From Polyangiaceae bacterium (lineage in GTDB: Bacteria; Myxococcota_A; Polyangia; Polyangiales; Polyangiaceae), in the NCBI GenBank assembly GCA_041389725.1, contig JAWKRG010000017.1, positions 62,001 to 126,000 of the forward strand: a stretch of 64,000 nucleotides of DNA, given 5' to 3'. Position 1 is the first letter of the stretch. Every line of letters starts with the position of its first letter. A program made the translations under genes and the position numbers. Positions 24,780 to 32,258 of this stretch are shown here, in pieces. The notes under the pieces were generated by a model. The model made no database searches, was not told the origin of the DNA, and saw only the letters and a program-made list of their open reading frames with translations.

Positions 24780-26933
24780 ATGGCAGCTGGGTCGCGCACG
24801 CTTGGGCGATACGAACTCATCTCGGAGTTGGCCAAAGGGCAGCTGGGCAGCGTGTGGTCTGCCAAGACCACAGACAACGACGGCAAGGTCAAGCTCGCGA
24901 TGATTCGCCGGGTTCCGACGAGTGCGCCGGTGACGTCGGACGAGATCGACAAGCTGTCCGAAGGTGCGTGGTGGGCCCTCGAGCTCATGCACGACAACGT
25001 CGCGCGCACGACCGACGTCGTGATGGTGGATGGCGAGCTCGGGGTCGCCATGGAGTACGTCGAGGGTGAAGTTCTGCGCTCTCTCCTGCGTTTGGCCAGC
25101 TTCAAGCGCAAGGCCATCCCGCAACCGATCGCTGCACGAATCGCCCTGGATGCCGTTGCCGCCATCGATCAGATCGCAGGCGACGCACCCCCCGCGAGCG
25201 GTTCGGGGTACAGCCTGGGCTTCGGCGGCCTCGTGCCCGACAGTCTGTTGGTGGGATCCGATGGCATCACTCGTGTCATGGACGCCGGGGTATCCGCTGC
25301 CGCCGCCCACGTCGGCCCATTGAATCGACACCCGGAGATGACGGCCTACGCCTCTCCGGAGCAGCTGGAGAGCAAAGTGCTCGATCAGCGAGCCAGCGTG
25401 TACGCGGTCGCAACGATGCTGTGGGAAATGCTCGCCGGCAAACGCCTGTACGTGGGCTCGACGCAGGCGGCGGTTGCAGACAAGGTGAAGCAAGGCGGCG
25501 CGGCTCGCCTGGACGCGCAAAAGCCGGTCGGTGGCGACGAGATCCCCAGCGCTCTCGCCGACATCGTCGCCAAGGCGCTCTCCGTGGATCGCGAACAGCG
25601 CTACGAAAGCGCTCAGGCCTTTGGCGACGCGTTGCGCGAAGCGACGGAGGTAGCGGAGCACGAGGCCGTGGGCAAGTTCGTGGAGGAGCTGGCCGGCAAC
25701 ACCCTCACCACGCGGCGCAAAGTCATCGAGCGCGCAGGGGCAGCGGGAGCGCGCCCCCCCGCGCGCCCTGCACCCAAGGCGGACAAGAGCCCAGCGCCCC
25801 CCGCTGCCGCTCCGCCTCCTGCTGCGGCGCCGCCGCCCCCGCGCGACAAGAAGCAGACGTTGCTCGGGATTGCGCCTGTCGCCGACATCGCGCCTCCTCC
25901 TCCCCCGGCGCGAGACAAGCTCGACTCGCTCGATTCCGAGCTGCTGGAGGTGGTGGACGACTCGGGCACCATCGACGTCAAGTCCTTGAGCAAGGAGGCC
26001 GTCGACAAGGGCGAGCGCAAGGCGGACGCGATTGCGAGCGCGGACCCCAAACCCGAAGCCAGCAAGCCCGAGGAAGCAAAAGAGACCAAGAACCCGTTCA
26101 CGGCGGCGGCAGACGTCGCCCCGCCGCCCTGGAACATGGGGCCCGCCCGCGACTCCGCGCCCGAAGCGGATGCCGAAGCGAAGCAGCTCGACCAAGAGCG
26201 CAAAGACGCCGGCAAGGCAGTAAAGACACAGCTGTTCGGAACCGCTGCCAAGATCGACGAAGCGGCACCGATCTCCATGGACAGCGAGGAGCTCGTTCCG
26301 CTTTCGCTCAGAGATCTGGAACCGGTCTCTGAGGACAGTCCGAAGACCGACGACGCTGCACGCGTCGCCAAGCCCGTCGACGTGCCTCCGCCGCCGGATG
26401 CGATCATCGTCGACAAGGAAGGCGACGACGCGGACGATGACGGCTCCAAGAAGGAGTCGGCAGTGGCCTGGATCGGTCCGCCGCCCGGCGAGGCCCTCGT
26501 CGACGTGGACGACGCCGACGCTCCCGAAGAAGAACCACCCGTTTCCATCCGCACGAAGAAGGCGCGCAAGATGGTCACCTACGTGATGGCCGGTCTTGGC
26601 GGATTGGTGCTGATCGGGGTCGTGGTCGCTGCTGCTCGCGGAGGAGGCGACAGCACGCCCGAGGCTCCCAGCGCGAAGCCCGCGGCACCCGCAGCGAAGC
26701 CGGAGCCCAAGCCCGAGCCCAAACCCGAGCCGAAGCCGGAGCCCAAGCCCGAGCCCAAGGAAGAACCCAAAGAGGAACCCAAGGAAGAGCCCAAAGAGGA
26801 GCCGAAAGAAGAGCCAAAGGAAGTGGCCGCCCCTGCTCCTGCGCCGAAGCCGATCTACCGGCCCTCCACCGCCACCCCTCGACCCAAACCCAGACCCAAA
26901 CCCAAACCGACCTTCACGCCGAAGGGGATCTGA
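24780..26933 (+). CDS. transmembrane pseudokinase (degenerate Hanks kinase)
   Basis: A 717-residue protein. Residues about 10-295 fold like a Ser/Thr kinase (loop LAKGQLGSVW, MEYVEGE hinge, YASPEQL in place of APE, SVYAVATMLWEMLAG helix F) but lack catalytic residues: the ATP lysine position reads AMIRR, the HRDxKxxN loop reads GGLVPDSLL, and DFG reads DAG. It is therefore probably inactive and may scaffold or sense nucleotide. A long Ala/Pro/acid-rich linker leads to one transmembrane helix (about 598-622) and an extracytoplasmic tail of PEPK/EEPK repeats ending in PKPKPKP-type sequence. ATG 24780 is preceded by GTGAGG; a GTG at 24756 is possible. Confidence 0.85.
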   Translation: MAAGSRTLGRYELISELAKGQLGSVWSAKTTDNDGKVKLAMIRRVPTSAPVTSDEIDKLSEGAWWALELMHDNVARTTDVVMVDGELGVAMEYVEGEVLRSLLRLASFKRKAIPQPIAARIALDAVAAIDQIAGDAPPASGSGYSLGFGGLVPDSLLVGSDGITRVMDAGVSAAAAHVGPLNRHPEMTAYASPEQLESKVLDQRASVYAVATMLWEMLAGKRLYVGSTQAAVADKVKQGGAARLDAQKPVGGDEIPSALADIVAKALSVDREQRYESAQAFGDALREATEVAEHEAVGKFVEELAGNTLTTRRKVIERAGAAGARPPARPAPKADKSPAPPAAAPPPAAAPPPPRDKKQTLLGIAPVADIAPPPPPARDKLDSLDSELLEVVDDSGTIDVKSLSKEAVDKGERKADAIASADPKPEASKPEEAKETKNPFTAAADVAPPPWNMGPARDSAPEADAEAKQLDQERKDAGKAVKTQLFGTAAKIDEAAPISMDSEELVPLSLRDLEPVSEDSPKTDDAARVAKPVDVPPPPDAIIVDKEGDDADDDGSKKESAVAWIGPPPGEALVDVDDADAPEEEPPVSIRTKKARKMVTYVMAGLGGLVLIGVVVAAARGGGDSTPEAPSAKPAAPAAKPEPKPEPKPEPKPEPKPEPKEEPKEEPKEEPKEEPKEEPKEVAAPAPAPKPIYRPSTATPRPKPRPKPKPTFTPKGI

Positions 26934-26947
26934 AGGAAACTCCGATC

Positions 26948-27970
26948 ATGATGCGACCGCGTGTACTTCGCCTCGTTCGCCCGTTCGTGTTGAGCGTCGC
27001 CTTCGCCACGGTCAGTGGGTATGGCTTTGCACAAGGCGCCGCCCTCGACGCGGCCACTCCTGCGCAGAAGAAAGCGGCGCAGAAGGCCTTCCTCAAGGGT
27101 GCCGATGCTTCGAGCAAGGGCAAGCACGAGGAGGCAATGGCAGCCTTCAAGGAAAGCTACGATGCCGTTGCCAGTCCGAATCCGCATCTGATGTACGCGC
27201 GTGAACTCGTCGCGCTCGGGCGATTCGCTGATGCATACGAAGAGTTCGACAAGGTCATTCCCGAAGCACAGGCCGCTGCGAAGACTGACGACAAGTACGC
27301 GCAAACCGCCGAAGCCGCTCACAAGGACATGACGGACTTGGAGAGCAAGATCGCTTTGGTCTCGGTGATCGGAGTCAACGACGGTGACATCTTGCGCGTG
27401 GGCGGAAAGGAGATCCCCCGAGAGAGTTGGGGACGCCCGATTCCGGTGATGCCCGGCTCCGTGAAGGTGGAAGTGGCCACCTCGACGGGTCAAGAGTCGT
27501 CCAAAGACGTCGACGCGCAGGCGGGCTCGCGACCCGTGGTGGACATGGCGCCGGCCGTGGCCGAGCCAACCCCTACCGAAAAGCCCGAGAGCGGCACTGA
27601 GGTCTCCACGGACTCCAGCAAGTGGGACAAGCGAACTTGGGCCTACGTCGCAGGCGGCGTTGGCGTTGCGGGCTTGGTCACCTTCGGCGTGTTTGGTGCG
27701 CTTGCCAATGCCAAGCACAGCAAGCTCGAAGACGAATGCACCAACGGCGTATGCCCCAAGAGTTTGGAAGGCGACAAGGACACGGGGCAGACCTACCAGA
27801 CCGTCGCAAATGTCGGGTTGGTCGTCGGAATCGTCGGTCTGGGAACGGGCACCGCGCTCTATCTGATGAGTGACGACAAGAAAGAGAAGCAGGCGCGCAA
27901 GGAGCCGCCCAAGCCGTCCGTGAACGTCGGGGTCGGCTATCAATCCGTGACGGTGTTTGGCAGCTTCTGA
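26948..27970 (+). CDS. exported TPR-like protein with two C-terminal hydrophobic helices
   Basis: A 340-residue protein with a signal peptide (cleaved about residue 30 near GFAQ). Residues 38-110 form TPR-like helices (AFLKGADASSKGKHEEAMAAF, then YARELVALGRFADAYEEF; both typical). A small beta domain about 135-190 resembles carboxypeptidase-like or PEGA surface-binding modules. Two hydrophobic segments (about 233-255 and 283-303) come near the end. It starts 14 bp after the pseudokinase gene, so the pair probably works together. Similar proteins often follow kinase genes in Polyangia. Confidence 0.83.
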   Translation: MMRPRVLRLVRPFVLSVAFATVSGYGFAQGAALDAATPAQKKAAQKAFLKGADASSKGKHEEAMAAFKESYDAVASPNPHLMYARELVALGRFADAYEEFDKVIPEAQAAAKTDDKYAQTAEAAHKDMTDLESKIALVSVIGVNDGDILRVGGKEIPRESWGRPIPVMPGSVKVEVATSTGQESSKDVDAQAGSRPVVDMAPAVAEPTPTEKPESGTEVSTDSSKWDKRTWAYVAGGVGVAGLVTFGVFGALANAKHSKLEDECTNGVCPKSLEGDKDTGQTYQTVANVGLVVGIVGLGTGTALYLMSDDKKEKQARKEPPKPSVNVGVGYQSVTVFGSF

Positions 27971-28066
27971 GCCGCGTCGGGCGAGCTGTGCTCTCGCCGC
28001 GCGTTCGGCTTGACGCCTGGGGGGTCGGGACACAAGACTCGGATTCCGCGAATCGTTTTCCTCGTC

Positions 28067-29134
28067 ATGGCCGCTAGAACACGGAAACCCAAGGCAAAAC
28101 CGGTGAAAGCTCGGCAGAGTGCCGAGCCTGACGAACCGCAAGAAGCCGAAAGCGAGGAAGCCGACGAGGACTTCTCCGACGAAGCGATCGAGAGCGAGGG
28201 CGTCATCGACACGACCGCAGAGGTCGTGGACGTCGCGGACTTCAAGGCGCCGCGCAGCAAGAGCCGCGAGACGGCGATCAGTCGCGTCGACCCGATGCAG
28301 ATCTACATGCGGGAGGTCCAACGCCACCCGCTGTTGACTCCGCAGGAGGAGCACGAGCTGGCAGTTCGCTACGCGGAGACCCAGGACGTAGACGCCGCGG
28401 CGCGCATGGTGACGGCCAACCTCCGCCTCGTGGTCAAGATCGCCTACGAGTATCGCCGCGCCTACCGCAACATGATGGACCTCGTGCAAGAGGGAAACAT
28501 CGGTCTGATGCAGGCTGTGAAGCGCTACGACCCCTACCGTGGTGTGAAGCTCTCCAGCTATGCCGCATGGTGGATTCGCGCCTACATCCTGCGCTTCATC
28601 CTGAACAACTGGCGCATGGTGAAGATCGGCACCACTCAAGCCCAGCGCAAGCTGTTCTTCAACTTGAGCAAGGAGAAAGCGAAGCTGACGGCGATGGGTA
28701 TCGAGCCCACGCACGCGGAGATCGCCAAGCGCTTGAACGTGGAAGAGAAGGAAGTCGTCGAAATGGATCGGCGCCTTTCGCGAGGAGATGCGTCGCTGGA
28801 TGCTCCTGTTGGCGAATCCGATGGTCGGCAAACCAGCCGCGTGGAGCTACTGCCCTCGTCCAGCCGCGGTCCGGGCGAGCTGGCGGAGAGCATGGAACTC
28901 CAGGACATCGTCCGTCAGAAGCTCGACGAGTTCCGGGAGACGCTGTCCGGCAAGGATCTGAGCATCTTCGACAAGCGCTTGGTGGCCGAAGATCCGCTGA
29001 CTCTGCAGCAGCTAGGGGACGAGTTCGGCGTGTCCCGGGAACGGGTGCGACAGCTCGAAGCGCGCCTCACTGGCAAACTACGCGCATTCTTGAAGGCGAA
29101 CCTGGGCGACGCGGTGGGTGTGGGCGGGCAATGA
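28067..29134 (+). CDS. RNA polymerase sigma factor, RpoH (sigma-32) type
   Basis: A 355-residue sigma-70-family factor. After an acidic N-terminal extension of about 75 residues come region 1.2/2 (DPMQIYMREV, EHELAVRYAE, DLVQEGNIGLMQAVKRYDPYRG, AWWIRAYI), region 3 with the RpoH-box-like QRKLFFNLSKEK, and region 4 with the helix-turn-helix GDEFGVSRERVRQLEAR. The RpoH box points to the heat-shock subgroup, which is expanded in myxobacteria for development and stress. ATG at 28067. The rsmI start overlaps its stop (ATGA). Confidence 0.92.
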   Translation: MAARTRKPKAKPVKARQSAEPDEPQEAESEEADEDFSDEAIESEGVIDTTAEVVDVADFKAPRSKSRETAISRVDPMQIYMREVQRHPLLTPQEEHELAVRYAETQDVDAAARMVTANLRLVVKIAYEYRRAYRNMMDLVQEGNIGLMQAVKRYDPYRGVKLSSYAAWWIRAYILRFILNNWRMVKIGTTQAQRKLFFNLSKEKAKLTAMGIEPTHAEIAKRLNVEEKEVVEMDRRLSRGDASLDAPVGESDGRQTSRVELLPSSSRGPGELAESMELQDIVRQKLDEFRETLSGKDLSIFDKRLVAEDPLTLQQLGDEFGVSRERVRQLEARLTGKLRAFLKANLGDAVGVGGQ

Positions 29135-30000
29135 GCCCCGCCGGGCAGCCCCGCGGAACGTTGTTCATCGTTGGTACGCCCATCGGGAATCTACAAGACC
29201 TCACCCTGCGTGCCGTCGAGACCTTGAAACAGGTTGCCGTCGTCGCCGCGGAAGACACACGGCGCACGCGCGCGCTGTTGAGTCACTTGGGTTGCAGTGG
29301 AAAGCGCGTGTTAGCGGTGGACGCGCATGCGAGCGGGGCGCGCCTCGAGCAGCTCATGGCAGCGCTCGAGGCGGGACAAGACGTCGCGCTCGTCACCGAT
29401 GCGGGCATGCCCAGCGTGAGTGACCCGGGCTCGGCGGCGCTGCGGCTGGCGCGGGAGCGGGACATCCACGTCGACGTGATCCCAGGCCCTAGCGCCGTGA
29501 CTGCGGCCGTCGCCCTTTCTGGCCTGGTGGAGGGGCCGTTCCTATTCCTCGCCTTCTTGCCGCGGAAAGGTCGAAAGCGTCGTGATGCGTTGGATCGGAT
29601 CGCCGCATGTGCGGATCCGGTGGTGCTCTTCGAAGCCCCGAACCGTGTCGCCGCCACCCTGCTCGAGTTGGCGCAGCAGCAACCGGAACGCGCGGCCTGC
29701 GTCTGTCGCGAGTTGACCAAGCTGCATCAAGAAGCGCGGCACGGCAGCTTGCGCGATCTCAGTGAAGCGACGGGGCTCGATCGAGGCGAAATCACCATCG
29801 TGCTGGGGCCCGCGGGCGACGCGGAGGTGCCCGTCGCCGACGCCGATCTAGAGCCCGAGATCGACTCCTTGCTTCACGATGGACACAGCGTGCGCGACAT
29901 CGCAAAGATGCTCTCCGAGCGCACGGGGCGCGGGCGCCGCGAACTCTTTCAGTTGACCCTCGCGCGTCGGGAAGCGAGCGAACGTCAAGGCGAAGGCTGA
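29131..30000 (+). CDS. rsmI: 16S rRNA (cytidine(1402)-2'-O)-methyltransferase
   Basis: A 289-residue tetrapyrrole-methylase-fold enzyme that puts the 2'-O-methyl on C1402 of 16S rRNA. Visible are GTPIGNLQD at the N-terminus, the family signature EDTRRTRALLSH, DAGMPSVSDPG, and PGPSAVTAAVALSG. Length is normal (E. coli 286). ATG at 29131 overlaps the sigma factor stop, so the two genes are coupled. The last nine codons form the first copy of a five-copy 41-bp array that continues past the stop. Confidence 0.95.
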   Translation: MSPAGQPRGTLFIVGTPIGNLQDLTLRAVETLKQVAVVAAEDTRRTRALLSHLGCSGKRVLAVDAHASGARLEQLMAALEAGQDVALVTDAGMPSVSDPGSAALRLARERDIHVDVIPGPSAVTAAVALSGLVEGPFLFLAFLPRKGRKRRDALDRIAACADPVVLFEAPNRVAATLLELAQQQPERAACVCRELTKLHQEARHGSLRDLSEATGLDRGEITIVLGPAGDAEVPVADADLEPEIDSLLHDGHSVRDIAKMLSERTGRGRRELFQLTLARREASERQGEG

Positions 30001-30164
30001 CGCCGGGTCGCGCAGCGAGCGAACGTCAAGGCGAAGGCTGACGCCGGGTCGCGCAGCGAGCGAACGTCAGGGCGAAGGCTGACGCCGGGTCGCGCAGCGA
30101 GCGAACGTCAGGGCGAAGGCTGACGCCGGGTCGCGCAGCGAGCGAACGTCAGGGCGAAGGCTGA
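29974..30164 (+). repeat. 3'-end tandem array of rsmI (5 copies, 41-bp period)
   Basis: The 27-base end of rsmI (GCGAGCGAACGTCAAGGCGA then AGGCTGA, 29974-30000) recurs at 30015, 30056, 30097 and 30138, each with its TGA, separated by the identical 14-base CGCCGGGTCGCGCA. Copies one and two have GTCAAGG; copies three to five have GTCAGGG. The last copy supplies the final codons and stop of the convergent lipoprotein gene (minus strand, ending at 30149). Confidence 0.97.
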
Positions 30165-30793
30165 ATTGGCGTGGCGCCGTCGGGCAGGGGCGGCAGCGGT
30201 CGATCGCGGTAGTAGTCGCGCCATTGATCGGCGTTGGAGAGCACTGGCGTTTCCGGAATGCCGATGCGCTGCTGAACCGATTGGAGTTGCTTCTCCGTCA
30301 AGCGCGGCAGCAATCCCACGAACGCATGCCCCATGATTCGCCGGCATGCGCCGCAACTCACGGCTTGGATCCACAAGCGCTCGCCCTCGAGCGCCACGGT
30401 GAGGGAACGGCCAGGTGCGACATCGCGGCGAGGTTCCTCGCGAATGATCTCCGCCGCGGGCGGCACGCCCTTCACGTAATCGACAGGGACCCAAATTCCC
30501 ACGATCTCCCCGGAGGCGCTGCACATCATCGTGGCGTCGCTCGCTCCGCCGTCAACCTCGTCGCAGCGCCCGCCTAGTTGCGCAAAGGCCCGCGGTAGTT
30601 CGCTCGAGGCCGCAGCTGGCGCCGTCACCGACGAAACGCCCGGCGCGGAGGTTTCGGCTGCGGTTGCGCTCGCTGGCGGGAGCGGGAGCGATGTGTCTGG
30701 TTTCTGTTCCGACTGCCTGGGGCACGCGGCCAGGCTCCAAGGGATCAGCAACAGCGCTAGCTTGTTTCGGTTCGATATGGAGATCGTCGACAT
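30149..30793 (-). CDS. hypothetical lipoprotein
   Basis: A 214-residue predicted lipoprotein, lipobox SLAAC near residue 23. ATG at 30793 has GAGGTG close upstream, better than a GTG at 30799. After an Ala/Ser/Pro linker (about 28-60) the mature domain holds several Cys (GRCDEVDGG, MMCSASGEI, AVSCGACRRIMGH). The CGAC pair is CxxC-like but no thioredoxin fold is evident. The gene ends inside the rsmI 41-bp array, which supplies its last residues PSP and stop. Unknown function. Confidence 0.78.
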   Translation of the reverse strand: MSTISISNRNKLALLLIPWSLAACPRQSEQKPDTSLPLPPASATAAETSAPGVSSVTAPAAASSELPRAFAQLGGRCDEVDGGASDATMMCSASGEIVGIWVPVDYVKGVPPAAEIIREEPRRDVAPGRSLTVALEGERLWIQAVSCGACRRIMGHAFVGLLPRLTEKQLQSVQQRIGIPETPVLSNADQWRDYYRDRPLPPLPDGATPIQPSP

Positions 30794-30832
30794 CAACACC
30801 TCGTTGTCGTCATAGCAGGAGTCTGCGGGGCG

Positions 30833-30990
30833 CGGTCAATGAGCGGTGGGGCGCTGCGACTCGGTCAATGAGCGACGTAGCCCTGCGATCCGGTCAATGA
30901 GCGGCGTGGCCCTGCGACTCGGTCAATGAGCCGAGCGCCCGCTGCGAGCCCACGCGTGCGGTCAATGAGCCGAGCGCCCGCTGCGAGCCC
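30833..30990 (-). repeat. 3'-end tandem array of the Tudor-knot gene (5 copies)
   Basis: CGGTCAATGAGC recurs at 30833, 30862, 30891, 30920 and 30959 (spacing 29, 29, 29 and 39). The copy at 30959 is the true gene end (minus-strand stop at 30962-30964, codons for SAH-stop); the other four lie beyond the stop. Two unit types are visible: the two nearest the gene share GAGCGCCCGCTGCGAGCCC, the three outer ones share a shorter GCCCTGCGA-type core. Confidence 0.92.
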
Positions 30991-31423
30991 TTCGCACCCG
31001 TGTCGCCTCGACCCACTCGTCCCACTCGTTGCCCCAGCCCACGTAGTGAATCTTCATCTGCGCGCCCTTGCGCCCGATGACCGTCGCCTCCCACCAACTG
31101 CCTCCCCAAGAAACTTCGACGCGCTCGCGCACCTGGCCCGCGTGGGGCCCTTGCGGTCCCGCGGGGCGAACACGACTCGCGTCCATCCACTCGTCCCACT
31201 GGTCGCCCCAACCCGTGTAGTGAACCTTCACCGACTTGCCCCGCCGATCGACGATGCTCCCATCCCACCAGCTGCCACCCCACAAGATCTCGACGGAGCT
31301 TGCGGTGCTGGGCGTCCGCGCATCGCTGGTCGCAATCTCGGCTCGGCTGGCGCTCGCAGCGCCGCTCGCCACCAGGATCATCATTCCCGCACCCAACGCC
31401 GCCAGCAGTCGTCGCACCGTCAT
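30962..31423 (-). CDS. secreted protein with two Tudor-knot/Agenet-like domains
   Basis: A 153-residue protein with a signal peptide (about residues 1-26). It consists of two near-identical modules of about 45 residues (roughly 43-90 and 98-146), each with W-G-G-S-W-W, then K-x-H-Y-x-G-W-G, then EWDEW or QWDEW and a final RVRxA. This pattern is that of the Tudor-knot of chromodomain proteins and plant Agenet/MBT relatives, which read modified histones in eukaryotes. Here the protein is exported, so a cell-envelope or extracellular ligand is more likely. ATG at 31423. Confidence 0.82.
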   Translation of the reverse strand: MTVRRLLAALGAGMMILVASGAASASRAEIATSDARTPSTASSVEILWGGSWWDGSIVDRRGKSVKVHYTGWGDQWDEWMDASRVRPAGPQGPHAGQVRERVEVSWGGSWWEATVIGRKGAQMKIHYVGWGNEWDEWVEATRVRRARSGRSAH

Positions 31424-31574
31424 CGCTACCTCCGCCAAGGATAACGACTGCCCGACCCGGGATCTTTCAGTGCAATCTTCAAGCGACCAAATACGCGAAA
31501 GCCCACGAGTTTTGGGTTGGGTCTCGACACGCCTCGGCGCGGTCCGGCTCCTCCCACCCGACACGTCGCCGCCG

Positions 31575-31676
31575 CGCGGTTCGGCGGCGCGAGCGGCGCG
31601 TCGCGGTTCGGGACTCACGCGGGCGCGTCGCGGTTCGGCGGCGCGAGCGGCGCGTCGCGGTTCGGGACTCACGCGG
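31575..31676. repeat. 48-bp tandem repeat (2 copies)
   Basis: Two identical 48-base copies beginning CGCGGTTCGGCGGCGCGAGC and ending GGGACTCACGCGG, at 31575-31622 and 31629-31676. Within each, CGCGGTTCGG occurs twice. Not tied to a gene end. Confidence 0.85.
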
Positions 31677-31793
31677 TCACGTGGGGTCCGCGCGGCGGGA
31701 CGACCGATTGCCGGGCACGCGGGGCGAACGGCGATCCAGCGCGAGCAGCCATACTGTGAGCGGCACGAGCTGTCGCACCACCACAACAAAGAA

Positions 31794-31891
31794 ATCCCTG
31801 GGCGGGTGGGCACCGTGTTCGGCAAGCGCTGCGATTCAGTTGCGAAGATTCGTTCCGACTCCCACCCCTCGGGGCGGGACGACGCGTCGGA
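31794..31891. repeat. dispersed ~100-bp intergenic repeat, copy A
   Basis: Shares with copy B (34551-34648) the order CCCTGGGCGGGTGGG, GTGTTCGGCA, CAGTTGCGA, CCCACCC, CGGGCGGGA or similar, and GACGCGTCGG. The GGGTGGG and CCCACCC pieces could pair as a hairpin. The two copies flank the HNH endonuclease gene in direct orientation. Confidence 0.75.
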
Positions 31892-32258
31892 CGAGGTCGT
31901 CTCGTAGTTGTGCCGAATCCCTACGCTGGCCCACACATGCGCGCTCGCATCCTGGCTGGGCGTGAGCGCCCATTGGGGACCGCTCGGGCATCGCCATCGC
32001 GCACGAGCCCATTGGGATTGCACGCGCACGGCCATCACGTACAGACCATTGGGATCGCCAGTCCATTTTGTGGCAGCGCCGGACGCGCTCGCCTTCGACT
32101 TCGCCCGAGTGCCCCACAAAGACGAGCGCGACTACTGGCGGGGTCGTTCGCAAGCCCGCACCGCGCGGTTGCGCTGGGATTGTCGGCGGGCCCGTTCGCA
32201 GGCCTGATCCCGCGTGGGGCCGCAGGGATCCGCCACCTTGCTCGCGCCCGCGCTCGCG

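Larger units (their letters stand above)
31424..32258. other. 835-bp gene-free, repeat-rich region
   Basis: No frame here has coding-like features. It contains the motif GGGTTGGGTCTCGAC (31514-31528, also at 1934-1948), a 48-bp repeat in two identical copies (31575-31622 and 31629-31676, 54-bp period), a dispersed repeat copy (31794-31891), and three loose copies of CCCATTGGG-type units about 38 bp apart (near 31970, 32008 and 32046). It separates the Tudor-knot gene from the end of the HNH gene. Confidence 0.6.

Noticed and set aside
26855..28831. Long minus-strand frame opposite the TPR-like and sigma factor genes
   Set aside because: It spans two genes with clear function on the plus strand and has shadow-like composition.
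29974..30164. Possible CRISPR array (evenly spaced 27-bp repeats)
   Set aside because: The 14-bp spacers are all identical, the first repeat is coding rsmI sequence, and no cas genes are near. It is a tandem array.
31236..31907. Plus-strand frames between the Tudor-knot and HNH genes
   Set aside because: They cover tandem repeats and the antisense of the Tudor-knot gene, and their peptides are Arg/Ala/Gly low-complexity.
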